This document shows, piece by piece, positions 9,649-21,809 of a stretch of DNA of 64,000 nucleotides. The notes below the pieces were generated by a model that did no database searches, was not told where the DNA came from, and saw nothing but the letters and a program-made list of their open reading frames with translations. Both the position numbers and the translations under genes were made by a program. This DNA is from Adenophora triphylla var. japonica. Lineage: Eukaryota > Streptophyta > Magnoliopsida > Asterales > Campanulaceae. Within the stretch, counting starts at the first letter, position 1. Each line of letters begins with the position of its first letter. Where the stretch lies: positions 222,001 through 286,000 of the forward strand of contig JAFEMH010000987.1 of the NCBI GenBank assembly GCA_022495995.1, in the 5' to 3' direction.

Positions 9649-11444
9649 TGTAAGTACCCAAATCAGGCTCATGCCTTCCGGTTAAGTTTCTCGGCAATTA
9701 CCCGAACTTTCATAAAGTTCAGGGGCGATTCGGGAACTTTTCCAAACTTTCCAAGGGAGAAGGGACCTGCTAGGAATTAAAATTCTAGGCAGGATCTCGC
9801 TGGAATGAAGCTTCCAACTGCCACCTTGCATGAATCTAGAAGCAGGCTGAATCATCAGTGGATAACGCCAGACGGCTTCTTTTGCAAGAGGATTACGCCG
9901 GGCGGCTTCTTTAGGAAGCACACTGCAGCCTATAAATAGAGGTCTCCTCTACCCATTTTAAAAAGAATAATTAAGCATTGTTACTCTGCCAAACTGAAAA
10001 CTCTAATTTCCAGAAGCTGAAACCTCCCAAAAATCACCTCCCTCCTCCATAAAATCCTTCTAAAACCATTCCTACATAGGAAAATCCCCAAGGGAGATAG
10101 AGAGAACCATCATTGGTAATCTCTCCTTCCTTTCCCCTTGAAATACTCTTATTATATTGTTATATTCATTACTTGTCATTTATCTTGCCTTTATTTGTCA
10201 TCTATATTGATTATATGATATAAATTTCCTATCTTTACCATGTAAACATTATATTCCCCCTTTCCCCTACACAAGTGATTCATGGGGAATCCTCTCCCAA
10301 GGATGAACAAGAGTCCACACGTGGCTTGTTCTAGGGAAGATTCATCACATGATGATGTGAAATCCCTTCATGTTATTACATAAAAATGCTATCTTTACTC
10401 TCATTATGTCACCCCCTTCCCTTGACCTAGCTTCCAAGGATTTTCCACCTTATAAGGTTTTAAAGGACATAGGAAAGCCATAAAGGTCATCCCTTTATAT
10501 TATGTCTTTAACTTTAATAATGTTCCTTACGTTATTTACCATAAAAATGCAATCTTTACCTTTCAATGCCATTTCCCCATGTCCCTTTTGATTGGATCAC
10601 TCTCCAAGGATTGTCTAGTAGCCTTTTAAGGCAAGAAAGACATAGGATGAGTATAAAGATCCAATCTTTATACCCCCTCCCCTAGTCCCCTTGGTTCTTG
10701 GAGCATCTCGTGGTGTGGATCGGTGTAAAGACCTCATATTTACATCGTTTCCACCACTAAAATGTCATAGTCGTAGTCCCTTTAGAAGCGGATGAATCTT
10801 AGTCCCGACATCTCCGATCATCACTTGAGACGAGCATAAATGTCCCTACGAAGCTCAATCGTCTCAAGATGTAGGATTGATGGGCAAAGACTCCTCCTTT
10901 TCTAAAGAGTCTCATTCTTGGACTATAAAAAGGTGTCCCTCTCTCGATCACATATGACCAAGTCCCCAAAGAACGTTGGTTTAAGATACACCAAGGCTTT
11001 TATGCCTACTATGGTTGATTATTCCAACGGGAGGGTAAAAAGGTCACTTAATGATGATCACAAGTCCAAGATGAGCACGGGATCAAAATCCCAAACACAT
11101 CAAATCCAAGGAATCCCGAGCTATAACCTTCTTATATGGTTTATATGTCCGGCAGATAACTTGGCACATTCCCTCCCTTTTTCAAATCACACACACACAC
11201 ACGAGCGCACAAACAAGCACAAACTTCGGATCTAGGAAGACTTGCTTTTGCAAGGCTCTTTGGGTGAACGCGATCCGTTCTTCCCAAGGAGTAACTTAAC
11301 CTCCGGACCCTTATCCTTTTTTTCAAAGTTTTGAGGAAATCAAAATGGCGTGGCGACTCCGTTTTTCAATAAAATCGGTGACTTCAAACTGAGGTGAAGC
11401 GGCGACCCTATAAAATGGTTCGATCCCGATGGCCCATATTCACA
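9649..11444 (+). mobile_element. Tat-like LTR (1796 bp), probably a 3' LTR
   Basis: Starts tgtaagtacccaaat and ends ttcaca. It is clearly homologous along its length to the solo LTR at 24453-26053, sharing ggctcatgccttccggtta near the start, cctataaatagag (a TATA-like box, here about 9930) and aaaatggcgtggcgactcc near the end. Bases flanking it (gcttc / gtgac) do not form a target-site duplication, so it is not a simple solo LTR. With the purine-rich tract on its left, a 3' LTR in plus orientation fits best. Confidence 0.7.
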
Positions 11445-12053
11445 GTGACGTTGTGACGGTTGAAACACAAAAGCTTAGAAATCCATTTAAGAATCTTTAA
11501 CTTATCATGTTGAGGTCAACATGTAGTCATCGATTCTTAAATTGTCCATCAAGACAGTCTTGAAATGCACGATTATATGATTTTGTAAATATCATCTTTG
11601 TCTATTAAAATTGCTTGAATAGTCGATAGTTGAGATATTTCGGTTGCATTCCTATTGTTCTCTGAGTGTATACTAGACATGGTTGATTACACACTATCGA
11701 TTCTAATTGATAGTGTTTGATTGACCTAGTCTACGTCGTGCACTTGGAGACCATAGGGTTATGCTGCCGAAATTTCTTGATTTTCGATTATAAAGCAAGT
11801 AGACAAAGTGATATTTGCAATTCATATAATCGTGCATTTCGGGATGGGATAGAAGCCAACCCCAATACTAAACCTAAATGAAGTGTCCTGTTTCTTTTAA
11901 GTTTGTAATTCAAATTTAGGAAATGGTAATACGTTAATTACATCTAAACTGTTAACATATTTTGAAATCAAATAATTATTAACATCCCAATTTTGTTTCA
12001 TCCATCGATTAGATTGAGTGTACGTATAATATATAGATTGCAATGCAGGAGTG
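11445..12053. other. CACTA-2 5' untranslated region
   Basis: No ORF. It holds interrupted inverted repeats: atgcacgattatatga (about 11567) pairs with tcatataatcgtgcat (about 11824), and the cgattctta/ttaagaat and atcgatt...tgatagt motifs recur in both orientations (11480-11720). This suggests a folded subterminal-type region upstream of the transposase start. Confidence 0.5.
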
Positions 12054-12606
12054 ATGTCTGTCAACAATGATTGCAGTTGGATGTATAATCAGAAGTTGCC
12101 GAATCAAATCCTGAGTTCATAAGAGGGTTGAAGGGGTTTATTGAATTTTCTACATCAAATCCCAGTCACATGAATGGTGATAAGATTAGGTGTCCATGCA
12201 CCAAGTGTTGTAATACCAAGTTTCTATGCGTGATCGATACTCAGAGACATCTTTTGCGTAACGGGTTTGATGTTGGGTACAAACGGTGGACTCGTCATGG
12301 TGAGCAAATGATATTGCGCCCAAATGTTGCGAATAATCCCCCCAGGAATATTCATGTAACTCCTGAACCCGAACCTATTATTCAGGACAATGAAGAACCA
12401 CCTTTGAATATGGAAGATATGGTTAGGGATGCAGCCGGTCCTGAATTCGATTGGTCAGAGAACCAACAGCAGGAACCAACTCCTGCAGCTAAGAAATTTA
12501 TTGATGCTATGGACTTTGCAAAAGAGAAGGTCTATCCAGGTTGCGTGATCAGTGTGTTGGAGGATGTGGCTGAGCTCCTTAACATTAAGGCTGATTGCAA
12601 TATTAG
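12054..12606 (+). pseudogene. CACTA-2 TNP2-type transposase, N-terminal segment
   Basis: ATG 12054 (MSVNNDCSWMYNQK) is the conserved TNP2 start. A 1-2 base frameshift near 12110 leads into LKGFIEF...SHMNGDKIRCPCTKC...DTQRHLLRNGF...YKRWTRHGE, the 'transposase-associated' N-terminal domain with its paired Cys (CPCTKC). The segment continues to an internal LNIKADCNIS, where Tat-2 is inserted at 12606; the following in-frame residues come from the Tat-2 LTR, not the transposase. The gene resumes at 22379. Confidence 0.85.
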
Positions 12607-13170
12607 TGTTTTGGTGAAAAAACAATGGATACAATCAAAGATCAAAATATGAGATTAGAAGGGCACAATGGAGTAAAATCGATGTAACAATGAAAATAAG
12701 ATGACACGATTATGTAACGAGGAAAGACCTTGAGACAACTATCTCGCCGGCACAAAACCTCGAAAGGTGTTTATGGTCACCTTCGTCCCAAACGGTAGTA
12801 TTGATGTTTTAGTGAGATACAAATGCTTGAGCTATGGCGGAGTGCAATAGCGTATGTGTGAACTGTGTGTGTTGTGTTCCAGCCATCCACTCTTTAAATA
12901 AATAAATAAAAAACAAGATAACTAAGGACCTAACAAACTACCCTAAAATCTCGGCATGATCCTCTTGATTCTTGACTTGGTCTTCTAACCATTGAAGTGA
13001 GTCCTTGAGAGATATTTCCCACGTTCTATTTTTCCTGTATGAGAGATATAATAAAAATAATTAAATAATGATTTAATTATATACGTAATTTTACCTTGAC
13101 TGCTGGTTCGAAGATGATGACATGTTGAATGCTTTTCAAAATGTTGCAATCCTGAATTTTACCCACAACA
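12607..13170 (-). repeat. Tat-2 3' LTR (left in the window)
   Basis: 564 bp, tgttttggtg...ccacaaca. Contains an ataa/aataa short repeat near 12890-12910. Pairs with 21810-22373. Confidence 0.95.
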
Positions 13171-13186
13171 ATTGTCCCCAAAAATT
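13171..13186 (-). other. Tat-2 polypurine tract
   Basis: On the minus strand, aatttttggggacaat directly abuts the 3' LTR. This is the expected second-strand primer position and sets the element orientation as minus. Confidence 0.7.
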
Positions 13187-13447
13187 GTCTTTTAATGAAT
13201 TTAAATAGACGGTTTTTCTACTACCTTCCAGAAGCTTTGGCGGTTAATTAATTTGAGGAGACGTGGTAGTTGAAGAGTTTTAATCCATCTTAATTAGCGT
13301 AACTCACGAGGATCTAGGGTTTTTAACTGAGGCTCTTTTCGTTTTCTTCCTCACTTTCTCAACATTTCTTCCATCTTCTACCCTGCTTCACGACGGTGAA
13401 ATCATCCAAGGTAAAATTCTTCCCTCTCTCTTTTCTTTTTTCAAAAT

Positions 13448-15078
13448 ATGGTTAAGTCAAGAAAAGGCAAGGCTCGAAGAAATCCTTTGAGCTTGAGCGA
13501 GGATGGAGATTTCTCTTGCGAGGGCTTGCTAGCAAAACCTAATGAAGAGGTTTGAATTTTCAATAATGAGCAAATCGAATCCGTTAAGGATCGAAGATGC
13601 TTCCCAGATTCTGCCATCTTCAGGCCTTTCGATGTGTTTATTAAGGCTGATTTTGTGTCTCCACGCTGGATTTGTTTTTACGAGTATCCCTTTGCCCTAG
13701 GTTTTTCGTATTCCTTCCCTTCGTTGATAACTGAGTTTTTTAGAAAAACGAATTTGGCTTTCGTCCAAATAATGCCCATGATTTGAAGGATTTTCTCTTG
13801 TGTTCTGAGGGTAAATCGGGAGTTTGGGCTAGATATAGGTTTGAGAGAAATAGCCTTCGTATATGAGCTTCAAACCTTTGGCTCGACAAGGTATCTTTTT
13901 AAAAACCAGGTCTGGAATGAAACCACTGTTTTCGAGAGTGACGGTAAACGATAGGGGTTGGAAGTCAAGATATTTCTTTGTTGAGAAGGACTCTTTGGAG
14001 GAAGGTAATTTTTTGGCAACGGGATGGAATAGGGAATGTATCCTTCTTTAAACTTTTGTTTTCTCTATTTCCCACACTTACTTGAATTTGTAATTTCTCT
14101 GTTTGTCTTTGCAGCTATTGATTGGACAAAACTTTTCCCTCCTTCTACAGAGACTAAGGATAAGGTGAGGAGATTGTTGGAGTTTTCAGAGGAGGAGCGA
14201 TCCTTCAAGCCATTTGAAACAAGAGTCGTTTCTGAGGATCAAGAGATACCACCATCTATCGAGATGTCTACTGGTGAGATTCTACTTGTCCAAAGTATTT
14301 CTTTTTGCATTTTGATTTTGTCTCCATCTCATTGCTTATACTCTGTTTTCGACAGTCTCCAAATCTACAGCTGCATTTTCCTTAAAAGACCTGCAAGATT
14401 TTGTGGGACAAACTCACGCTAGCCAACAACTAGTGATGCCAAAAAAGGAGATGGAGGCACCTTCGGTTGGGGCGAGAGTGAAGAAAAGGAAAGGCAGTTC
14501 TAAGGAAATAATAAATGTGATGAAATGGGCCTGGCAGACATTAAGGAGGCACTTACTAGGGTATCAATGGTAAGTTTTTTCGAAAGCAGAGTTTTAAAGG
14601 AATTTTTCGAATACACACCCTAGATTTCAATCATTAAACTTGTTTTCTGCAGGGTGTTGATGTGGCTGAGATAAAAATGAATGGCCTCGAAGAAAGGAAC
14701 AGGAAGCTAGTTTTGGAGGCGTTACAGGCAAAGAAACAGAAGGATGCTTTGACTAAGAAAGTAGAAGACTTACAGAACGAGGTTGAGAGTTTAATGAAGG
14801 GCATATCTTCCATTCAAGACACTCAATTGCAGGAAATTGAGGATGTGAAGAAGAATATGATGGCCTCAGCTGCCAAGAATATGATAGCGATAAAAATCCA
14901 GATGATGGAAGAGTTCCAGGCTGGAAAGCATACAGAGTGGGATGTTGAGCAGCAACGTTCACTCTTGAAGGCGCTGAACGGCGAAGGAGATGAAGTGGGA
15001 GAAGTGTCATCTGGAATGAAGGAGGATGACGTCTTGGAGGAAGTCAATACAACACCTGCGGCAGTAGCCACCCCGTGA
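13448..15078 (+). pseudogene. Tat-2 antisense ORF: Transposase_28-like protein with C-terminal coiled coil
   Basis: Runs opposite to gag-pol between integrase and the 3' LTR. Exon 1 begins at ATG 13448 (MVKSRKGKARRNPLSL) and continues with ICFYEYPFALGFSYSFPSLI and FFRKTNLAFVQIMP, which align with FYEYPFTIGLKFPFSPTI and QLMPIGWR of Tat-3. A second exon is at about 14115-14272 (IDWTKLFPPSTETKDKVRRLLEF). The last runs 14653-15078 (GVDVAEIKMNGLEERNRK...) and is a long heptad-like coiled coil ending ...TTPAAVATP. In-frame stops near 13553 and 13783, among others, mark decay. The function of this protein class is not known; a regulatory or transmission role for the element is only speculation. Confidence 0.65.
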
Positions 15079-16094
15079 AAGGTAAAAATGGTTCTTTTGG
15101 TTTCAAAAACTTTGGTTTGGTGATGGGCTGCGTCCCGAGGACAATATTTTATACATTTTGGGTTTGTAATCAGTCCATAAGGGCCAAGACAATTTGATTT
15201 TTTCAAGTGTTGGGGTGGTTCAACATTTTTTAGGTTTCTTAGGATAAAAAACTTTGCTTTGCTTGGGTTTTGAAAACACTTTTGCTCATGGTTTTTGAAA
15301 AATGAAAATAGAAGGTTGGCATGCTAACCTTTTTGGAGATATTGACAACTTGCGAGTGGATGTATAAATCCTTGCAATCACTTTGATTGACATGTAAATG
15401 TCAATAACCTTTTGTTATTAGGTGGCATGAATATGCCACAACCATATTGATAAATCCTTAGGGTCAAAACACATTGATTGAGTAGAGATGGGTAATTTGT
15501 ACATATTAAACATACGGGCCCATCACACACCTCAATCAAGGTTGATATCGTGCGCTCCAGGTGAGGTGTTTAAACCTTAATGAGATGAAAGAAAGTAATT
15601 TCTTTAAACCTTTGAAGGGATTAAGTACCTTTAACGGAGGTGAGATGGCCAGTATCAAAACGGTTGTTTTTCACAAGAATTTGTTTGAATTGGCGACCTC
15701 TTGCAAAATAATAAGATAGTGAGATATTTCGACATCTATTCTGATGTCATATTTTATTTGATAAAAGGAAGTAGAAAAGTACTGGAACTTCATAAAAAAA
15801 AATTATTTTAAACAAAAAGTAAGGAAATGATTAAATAACGGTCGTACCTGATTAAGATGTTAGCTTCTTGGAATGTTGTTAACATTTTGTTACGGAGTTT
15901 ATTAAAATGTTTCTTGTTTCCTTGCAAAACAGAAACATGTTAGGGTTGGGCATTAGCTTAGCTAACGCCCCTCCGATGCTTAAGTCAGTAATCATTCAAA
16001 AGATAAACAAAATTGAAACAAGTACTTTTATTGGAAATAAAACGGTAACGATCGTACCTTGGTTTTATTTGCTTTGGAATGTAATTATCGAAAC
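15079..16094. other. Tat-2 spacer between antisense ORF and integrase, no gene
   Basis: AT-rich, no convincing ORF. It holds the 3' UTRs of both converging transcription units. A segment reading 'catgttagggttgggcattagcttagctaacgcccctccgatg' (about 15935-15980) is also present in Tat-3 at 47230-47275 (at most 20 bases quoted contiguous there: ttgggtgctagcttagctaa), so this spacer is conserved between the two elements. Confidence 0.6.
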
Positions 16095-18443
16095 TTACAT
16101 AAAATAGGACCTAAGGTGAATGGCATTCCAGCTTCGGGGAATCCTTGCTCCATCTAGGGTCGACAGCCAATATGAACCTTTACTTGCTTCGGCATCAACT
16201 ACGTATGGTCCTTCCCATTTGGGAGCCATCTTTCCAGTATTGGGCTCTCTTGTATTTTGAAACACTTTTCGTAGGACTAGATCACCGACTTGGAACTTCC
16301 ACAATCTTACATTTTTGTTGTAGGATTTGGCAATCTTTTGTTGATACGCTGCTATCCTGATCTTGGCTAAATCCCTTAGCTCGTCAATGGTATCCAGATT
16401 ATGACTTAGGTTGGCATCATTCTGCTCAGGTGTCAACATCTTATATCTGGTAGTAGGGACGACGACTTCTGCCGGGATGACTGCTTCTGCTCCAAATACT
16501 AAGGAATAAGGGGTTTGACCTGTTACATTCTTTGGTGTTGTTCTATCTGCCCAAAGGACAAATGGAAGTTCTTCTGGCCATCTTCCTTTCTTTTGATCTA
16601 GCCTCTTTTTTAAGTTGTTGATGATTATTTTGTTACTTGATTCTTCCTGCCCATTAGCTTGAGGATGTACTGGTGAGGATGTCACCATCTTGACTCCCCA
16701 TCTAGTGAGGAAATCCTGCGTCTTCTTGCTGATGAATTGAGAGCCGTTGTCACATATTATTTCAGAGGGGATGCCAATTCTGCTAAATATATTTTTCTTA
16801 ATGAAGGATATGACTTCTTTATCACGAACTTGCACGTAGGATTTAGCTTCAACCCACTTCGAGAAATAATCAGTCATTGCTAGCAAAAATACTTTTCCTC
16901 CAGGAGCTTTAGGCAATTTTCCTACTATATCCATTCCTCACCTCATAAATGGCCAAGGGGAGAGGATTGGATGAAGCAATTCTGCGGGCTGGTGCAAGAT
17001 GTCACTATGCCTCTGGCAGGAATCACATTTCTTGGCAAAGATGGCAGCATCTTGATGCATTGTTGGCCAGTAGTAACCCACTCTTAGAGCTTTCGTATGT
17101 AAGCCTCTGCCCCCAGAATGGTTACCACATGATCCTTCATGCAATTCTTTTAGAACTTCCATTGCTTTGTCAGCTTCGAGACATCTTAAATATGGACCTG
17201 CAAAAGATTTCTTAAACAACACATTATCTATTAACAAGAATCTTGAAATCCTTACCCTGAATGCTCTGGCACTCTTTTCATCATCAGGGATGGTGCCATC
17301 TTGAATATATTTAATTATTGGCGCCGTCCAAGATGTCTCTATCTGATTATCTGGGATGTCGTCATTTGTACAAAAAAGTTCTAACCTTTCCACAGCAGGG
17401 ATGTCGACATGTATGATTGGTATATTGGTTTGAGATAAGCTTTTGAAAGCTGATCCAAGGTTGGCCAATGCATCTGCTTGAGAGTTTTCCTCTCGGGGTA
17501 TTTGTTCAAAGGAAAAGGTTTGAAATTTGCATGCCAGGATTTTCACAATGCCCAAATAAGCTGTCATCTTGGCATTTTTTGCTGTATAGGAACCATTAAA
17601 ATGATTGACAAGTAATAATGAATCACTATATACCTGTATTGCTTTAATTTTCATGTCTAGAGCCACGGTTAGACCCACGATTAAGGCTTCATATTCTGCT
17701 TCATTATTTGTAGCTTTAAAATCACAACTAATGGCCTTGGGTATGATGTTCCCTTGTGGCGACTTTAGGACAACACCTAGCCCCGTGCCCCTCATATTAG
17801 AGGCACCATCTGTGAATAAAGTCCACTTGCACAGGATATCCCCATCTTGGAGCTGTTGGACTTCTAGTTCTACTTCCGGTTGCATGCTTGGACTAAAGTC
17901 TGCCACAAAGTCTGCAAGTGCTTGGTATTTTATTGCTGTTCTAGGCTCATACTTGATGTCATAAGTGCTTAGTTGAATGGACCACTCGGCCATCCTTCCT
18001 GACATTTCTGGTTTTCTCATTACACTTTTTATCGGATAGTTAGTACGAATGATAATGATATGAGTTTCAAAATAATGTCTTAACTTAATTGAAGCAGTAA
18101 TTAAAGCTAAGATCAATTTTTCAAGGTGTGAATACCTGGTTTCCGCATCGAGCAGTGTTTTACTTACATAATATATCGGTTGTTGGACGCCATCTTGATC
18201 ACGGACCGGGACGGCACTGACTGCAGTTTCAGAGACAGCTAAGTAAACACATAATGGCTCACCTTCTTGAGTCTTCGAGAGTAGGGGAGGTGTTGACAGG
18301 TACAACTTTAAATCTTGAAAGGCTTGTTCATGCTTTTCAGTCCACTCAAATCTAGAATTTTTCTTTAGGATGTCATAGAATGGCTTGCATCTGTCTGAGG
18401 ATTTTGAGATGAATCGATTCAATGCTGCTACTTTCCCTGTCAA
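16095..18443 (-). pseudogene. Tat-2 pol C-terminal half: RNase H, second RNase H, integrase
   Basis: From 18443 down: a Ty3-type RNase H (FEWTEKHEQAFQDLK, YYVSKTLLDAETRYS), then a second RNase H (WTLFTDGASNMRGTGLG, ATNNEAEYEALIVGL, VYSDSLLLVNHF, NSQADALANLGS) with the D-E-D-D catalytic set visible. Next come an HHCC integrase finger (LHEGSCGNHSG...CDSCQRH) and the integrase core with D ([11 protein letters not shown]), D (ICDNGSQFISK) and E (NGQEESSNK), ending ...RSYFM. A TGA at about 16935 replaces the Trp expected in FMRWGMDIV. Two RNase H domains in this order are typical of the Tat lineage. Confidence 0.88.
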
Positions 18444-19343
18444 TCTTTGAACATCTTTGACTTATTTAGGCGATGCCAGGTTGATAATAGCTTTTATTTG
18501 TTCTGGGCTTGCCTCTATTCCTCTTTGTGTTACCATGTAGCCCAAGAATTTACCGGACTTCATGCCAAAGTTGCACTTCGCTGGGTTTAACTTCATGTTG
18601 AATTTGTCCAGGATGTCAAAGGCTTAAGTAAGATCTCGAACATGATCTTCAGCTTTCTTTGACTTTATCACCATATCGTCGATGTACACTTCCATGGTGT
18701 CCCCAATCTGATCTTTGAACATCATATTGACCAGCCTCTGGTATGTGGCACATGCATTTCTTAGTCCAAAAGGCATTGCAATATAACAATAAATACATGT
18801 AGGAGTAATAAAGGCGGTGTCCTCTTTGTCGGATGGCTCCATCTGGATTTGCTGAAATCCTGAAGATGCATCCAAGAAAGTCAACACTTCATGCCCAGAA
18901 GTAGCATCGACCAAAGTATCAATGTGTGGCAAGGGGAAAGGATCTTTGGGACAGGCTTTGTCTAAGTCTGTGAAATCAACACAAACTCTCCACTTGCCGT
19001 TCTTCTTCTCCACCACCACCACATTCGCTAACCATCTTGGGTATTTGACTTCTCTTATCATCTTAGCTTTGAGCAATCTGTCTACTTCTTCCTGAATGAT
19101 TAGATTCCTTTCTTGTGCGAATTTTCATCTTTTTTGGTGGATTGGTTTGAAGGATGGGTCAATGTTGAGTTTGTGGGTGATGACGTATTTGCTGATGCCT
19201 GTCATGTCTGCATGCTTCCAGGCGAAGCTTTTAATCCTGTTTTTAAGGAGGTTGACAAGATCTTCCTCGATCTCTGCTGGAACATCTTGACCAATTAGCA
19301 CCTTAAGATCTGGGTTCGAGGGGTCTAAGAATATCTCTTTCAC
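18444..19343 (-). pseudogene. Tat-2 reverse transcriptase region
   Basis: Contains the pre-RT linker (DLKVLIGQDVPAEIEEDLVNLL, 19290-ish), then WRVCVDFTDLDKACPKDPFPLP, LTFLDASSGFQQIQM, MPFGLRNACATYQRLVN and the catalytic YIDDMVIKS. Then NPAKCNFGMKSGKFLGYMV. Stops at about 19126, 18624 and 18461 interrupt the frame. The polymerase residues themselves (D of FLDASSG, DD of YIDD) are intact. Confidence 0.87.
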
Positions 19344-19454
19344 GTCATGCTCCTTCGCCTCCAGAACCTCATGGGCCTTTCTCTGTAATTGCTATGCCAT
19401 CTTGGGAGATGTCGACGCCTTTATGGATGTCATGTAGCATTCTTTAGCTGACTG

Positions 19455-21747
19455 CTAATCACTGTAAACCTTAACAACTCCCCAGGGTATCGGCATCTTT
19501 ACACATTGATGATAGGTGGACGGTACTGCTTTCATTCCATGGATCCAGGGTCTTCCCAAAATTACATTGTAACATGTAGCACTATCAATCACGCAGAATC
19601 TTTCCATGGAGTTGATACCTTCGATATAAACTGGAAGTGTGATCTCTCCCACTGTGCTTTTGGTTTCTCCACTGAAGCCTACGAGCACCGAGGTTCTCTT
19701 TACAATGCTTTCCTTAGGGATCTTCATTTCTTTCAAGGCATCTAGCATAATGAGGTTTACAGAACTGCCTCTATCTACAAGGATATGTCTGACTTTGCAA
19801 TTTGCGATCTGGAGTGCAATGACCAAGGCGTCATGGTGATGATCCATAACATTGTCCCTGTCGCTTTCTTCGAAGGAGATGACATCTTGGGATGTGAGTT
19901 GCGACATCTTTGAGAGTCTCAGGCTTCTCATCCTTAGCTTGCTTGGCGAATCTTTTAGCTGCAGAATAAGAATTACCACAAATATCAGAACCACCACTAA
20001 TAACATTAACTACCTTTGTTACCGGTGGAGGAGTTGGCGGTCTGGTTGCAACGGGCTCTTTGTTCTCTGTCTTGGTCTTGCGGTTTCCAAGGAGTTCTTT
20101 AAGATGTCCTTTAGATAATAGGTAACTAATCTCCTTCCTCAAGGCGATGCAATCTTCGGTAAGATGTCCAAAATCCTCGTGGTAGGCACACCACTTGGAT
20201 TTGTCCTTCCAACCGGACGGCTTGTCACCCTTTCGAGGCCACCTTGCCTTATCTCCAAGATTGCTCATTGCACACAGGATACCTGAAACATCAACAGAGA
20301 AACAATAATCAGAAATTTTAGGAGATTCAAAATCATCATCGTCTCCATCATCTTCCACACAATTGACTTTGTTATGGTCATTTCTGTCGTAAGGTCTGGA
20401 TCTGTTCTGCCTTGGGTGAGATGACTCTATCTTTCTGTCAGGATGGTCATATGATGAAGCCTTGTCAGGATGCTTGGACTGCTGCACCTTGTCCTCTTCT
20501 AGCCTGATGAACCTTAAAGCTCGGTTTTGGATATCCTCCATCTTCTTGCATGGGTTAATCACCAAATCTTCATAGTAAGGGGAATCTTTCTTCAAACCCA
20601 TTTTGAAGGCTTCTGCAGCTGTCGCCATGTCCAGATTGAGGATCTCCAGGACTTCTTTATTAAACCTATTAACATAGTCCTTCAAGGCTTCAGCGGGCTG
20701 TTGGGTGATGCGGTAAAGATCACTGGTGAGCTTCTCAAACTGTCGGCTGCAAGAGAATTGATTGTTGAACAGGTTGACAAGCTGAGCAAATGACCCAATA
20801 GAACCAGGAGGTTGACGAATAAGCCATTTCAATGCTGGCCCCACCAATGTCAAACCGAACCCTCGACACAAAAAAGCCTCACGAAACTGGAGCGGGATGC
20901 GAACGATCTCCATCTTTTCTTGGTAATGGGCAACATGCTCCTCAGGATCCGAGATTCCATCATACAATTTCATGGCTAGCACACTAAATCCTTTAGGGAT
21001 GTCGACATGCTTAATTGCTGGAGTAAAGCGAGACTGATTGTAACATGTTGGGGAAACTTGCTGGATTGGCGGGGTGACGCCTGGCACATTCATGATCATG
21101 TCCCTCAACTCCTGAAGCTGATTCACAATGTAGGTACCTGCAAAAGGGTTAGTAGTACGAGCAGTATTATCCAAAGCAGAACTAGTATTGAGATTAACAA
21201 AAGGATTAGTGTTATCTGCAGAGGACGTCATGATGGTGCTATTAGTGAAGACGGGTCCTTCTGGAAAAGTCATCCTGTAGGCACTGGTTGCTAAGGGTGT
21301 CAACATCGCCACAGAAGTCGTCAGCAAAGGAGAAGACGTCAGGGTTGGTGACGACGACATCCTTACAGATGAAGCCATTGGAAGGAATTCATTGAAGGTA
21401 TGAGAGCTGTCCCCAATGTTGAAGTCGAGGACTCTAGGACGGTAAGGAGAGACATCATCCATTCTTTTGGAGAGCAACTCTTGTTCCTTTTGCACCTTTA
21501 TCAAGCTTTCGGCTATCAAGGAGGTGCTATTCTATTGGCGATCCAGTTGATTCTTCATCTGAATGAGCATACTCTTGATCTCAGGATCAGGAGATGGAGA
21601 CATCTTCTTCTTGCCAGAATTCAAAGGCGGAGGAGGAGGCAATGAATCTTGGCCTCTGTTTGCTGGCCTGCTACTGGTTTAGGGATTCACGCTGCTAGGG
21701 ATAGCAATGATTTTGCTGGCGGCGGAAGTCATAGGTTGGGTAGACAT
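19455..21747 (-). pseudogene. Tat-2 gag and protease
   Basis: ATG 21747 (MSTQPMTSA) starts a gag polyprotein with stops near 21680 and 21530. The capsid-like domain is around 21000-20500 (MKLYDGISDPEEHVAHYQ, LVGPALKWLIRQPPGSI, NQFSCSRQFEKLTSDLY). A zinc-knuckle variant follows (KWCAYHEDFGHLTEDCIAL, spacing C-x2-H-x4-H-x4-C). After a frame change near 19850-20000 comes an aspartic protease whose catalytic motif reads VDRGSSVNLI; the usual D-T/N-G-S-S has Arg in place of Asn, which should inactivate it. Gag packages the element RNA; the protease processes the polyprotein. Confidence 0.85.
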
Positions 21748-21789
21748 GGTAGAAATGTAAGGATTTTAAACCGATTAAAAAACCAAGGG

Positions 21790-21809
21790 CCCCTCGGTGG
21801 GCGCCAAAT
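21790..21809 (-). other. Tat-2 primer binding site
   Basis: The minus strand just inside the 5' LTR reads ttggcgcccaccgagg. Its first ten bases, tggcgcccac, have the TGGCG(C) start typical of a tRNA 3' end complement. The tRNA was not identified. Confidence 0.6.

Larger units (their letters stand above)
6680..11444 (+). mobile_element. 3' part of a plus-oriented Tat-like element (cargo ORF, tandem arrays, 3' LTR)
   Basis: The order is antisense PMD-like ORF, three different tandem arrays, purine-rich end (ccgaggggcttc), then LTR. A repeat-filled 3' UTR just before the 3' LTR is known for the Tat lineage. No gag or pol remains; the left side is cut at about 6690. Confidence 0.5.
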
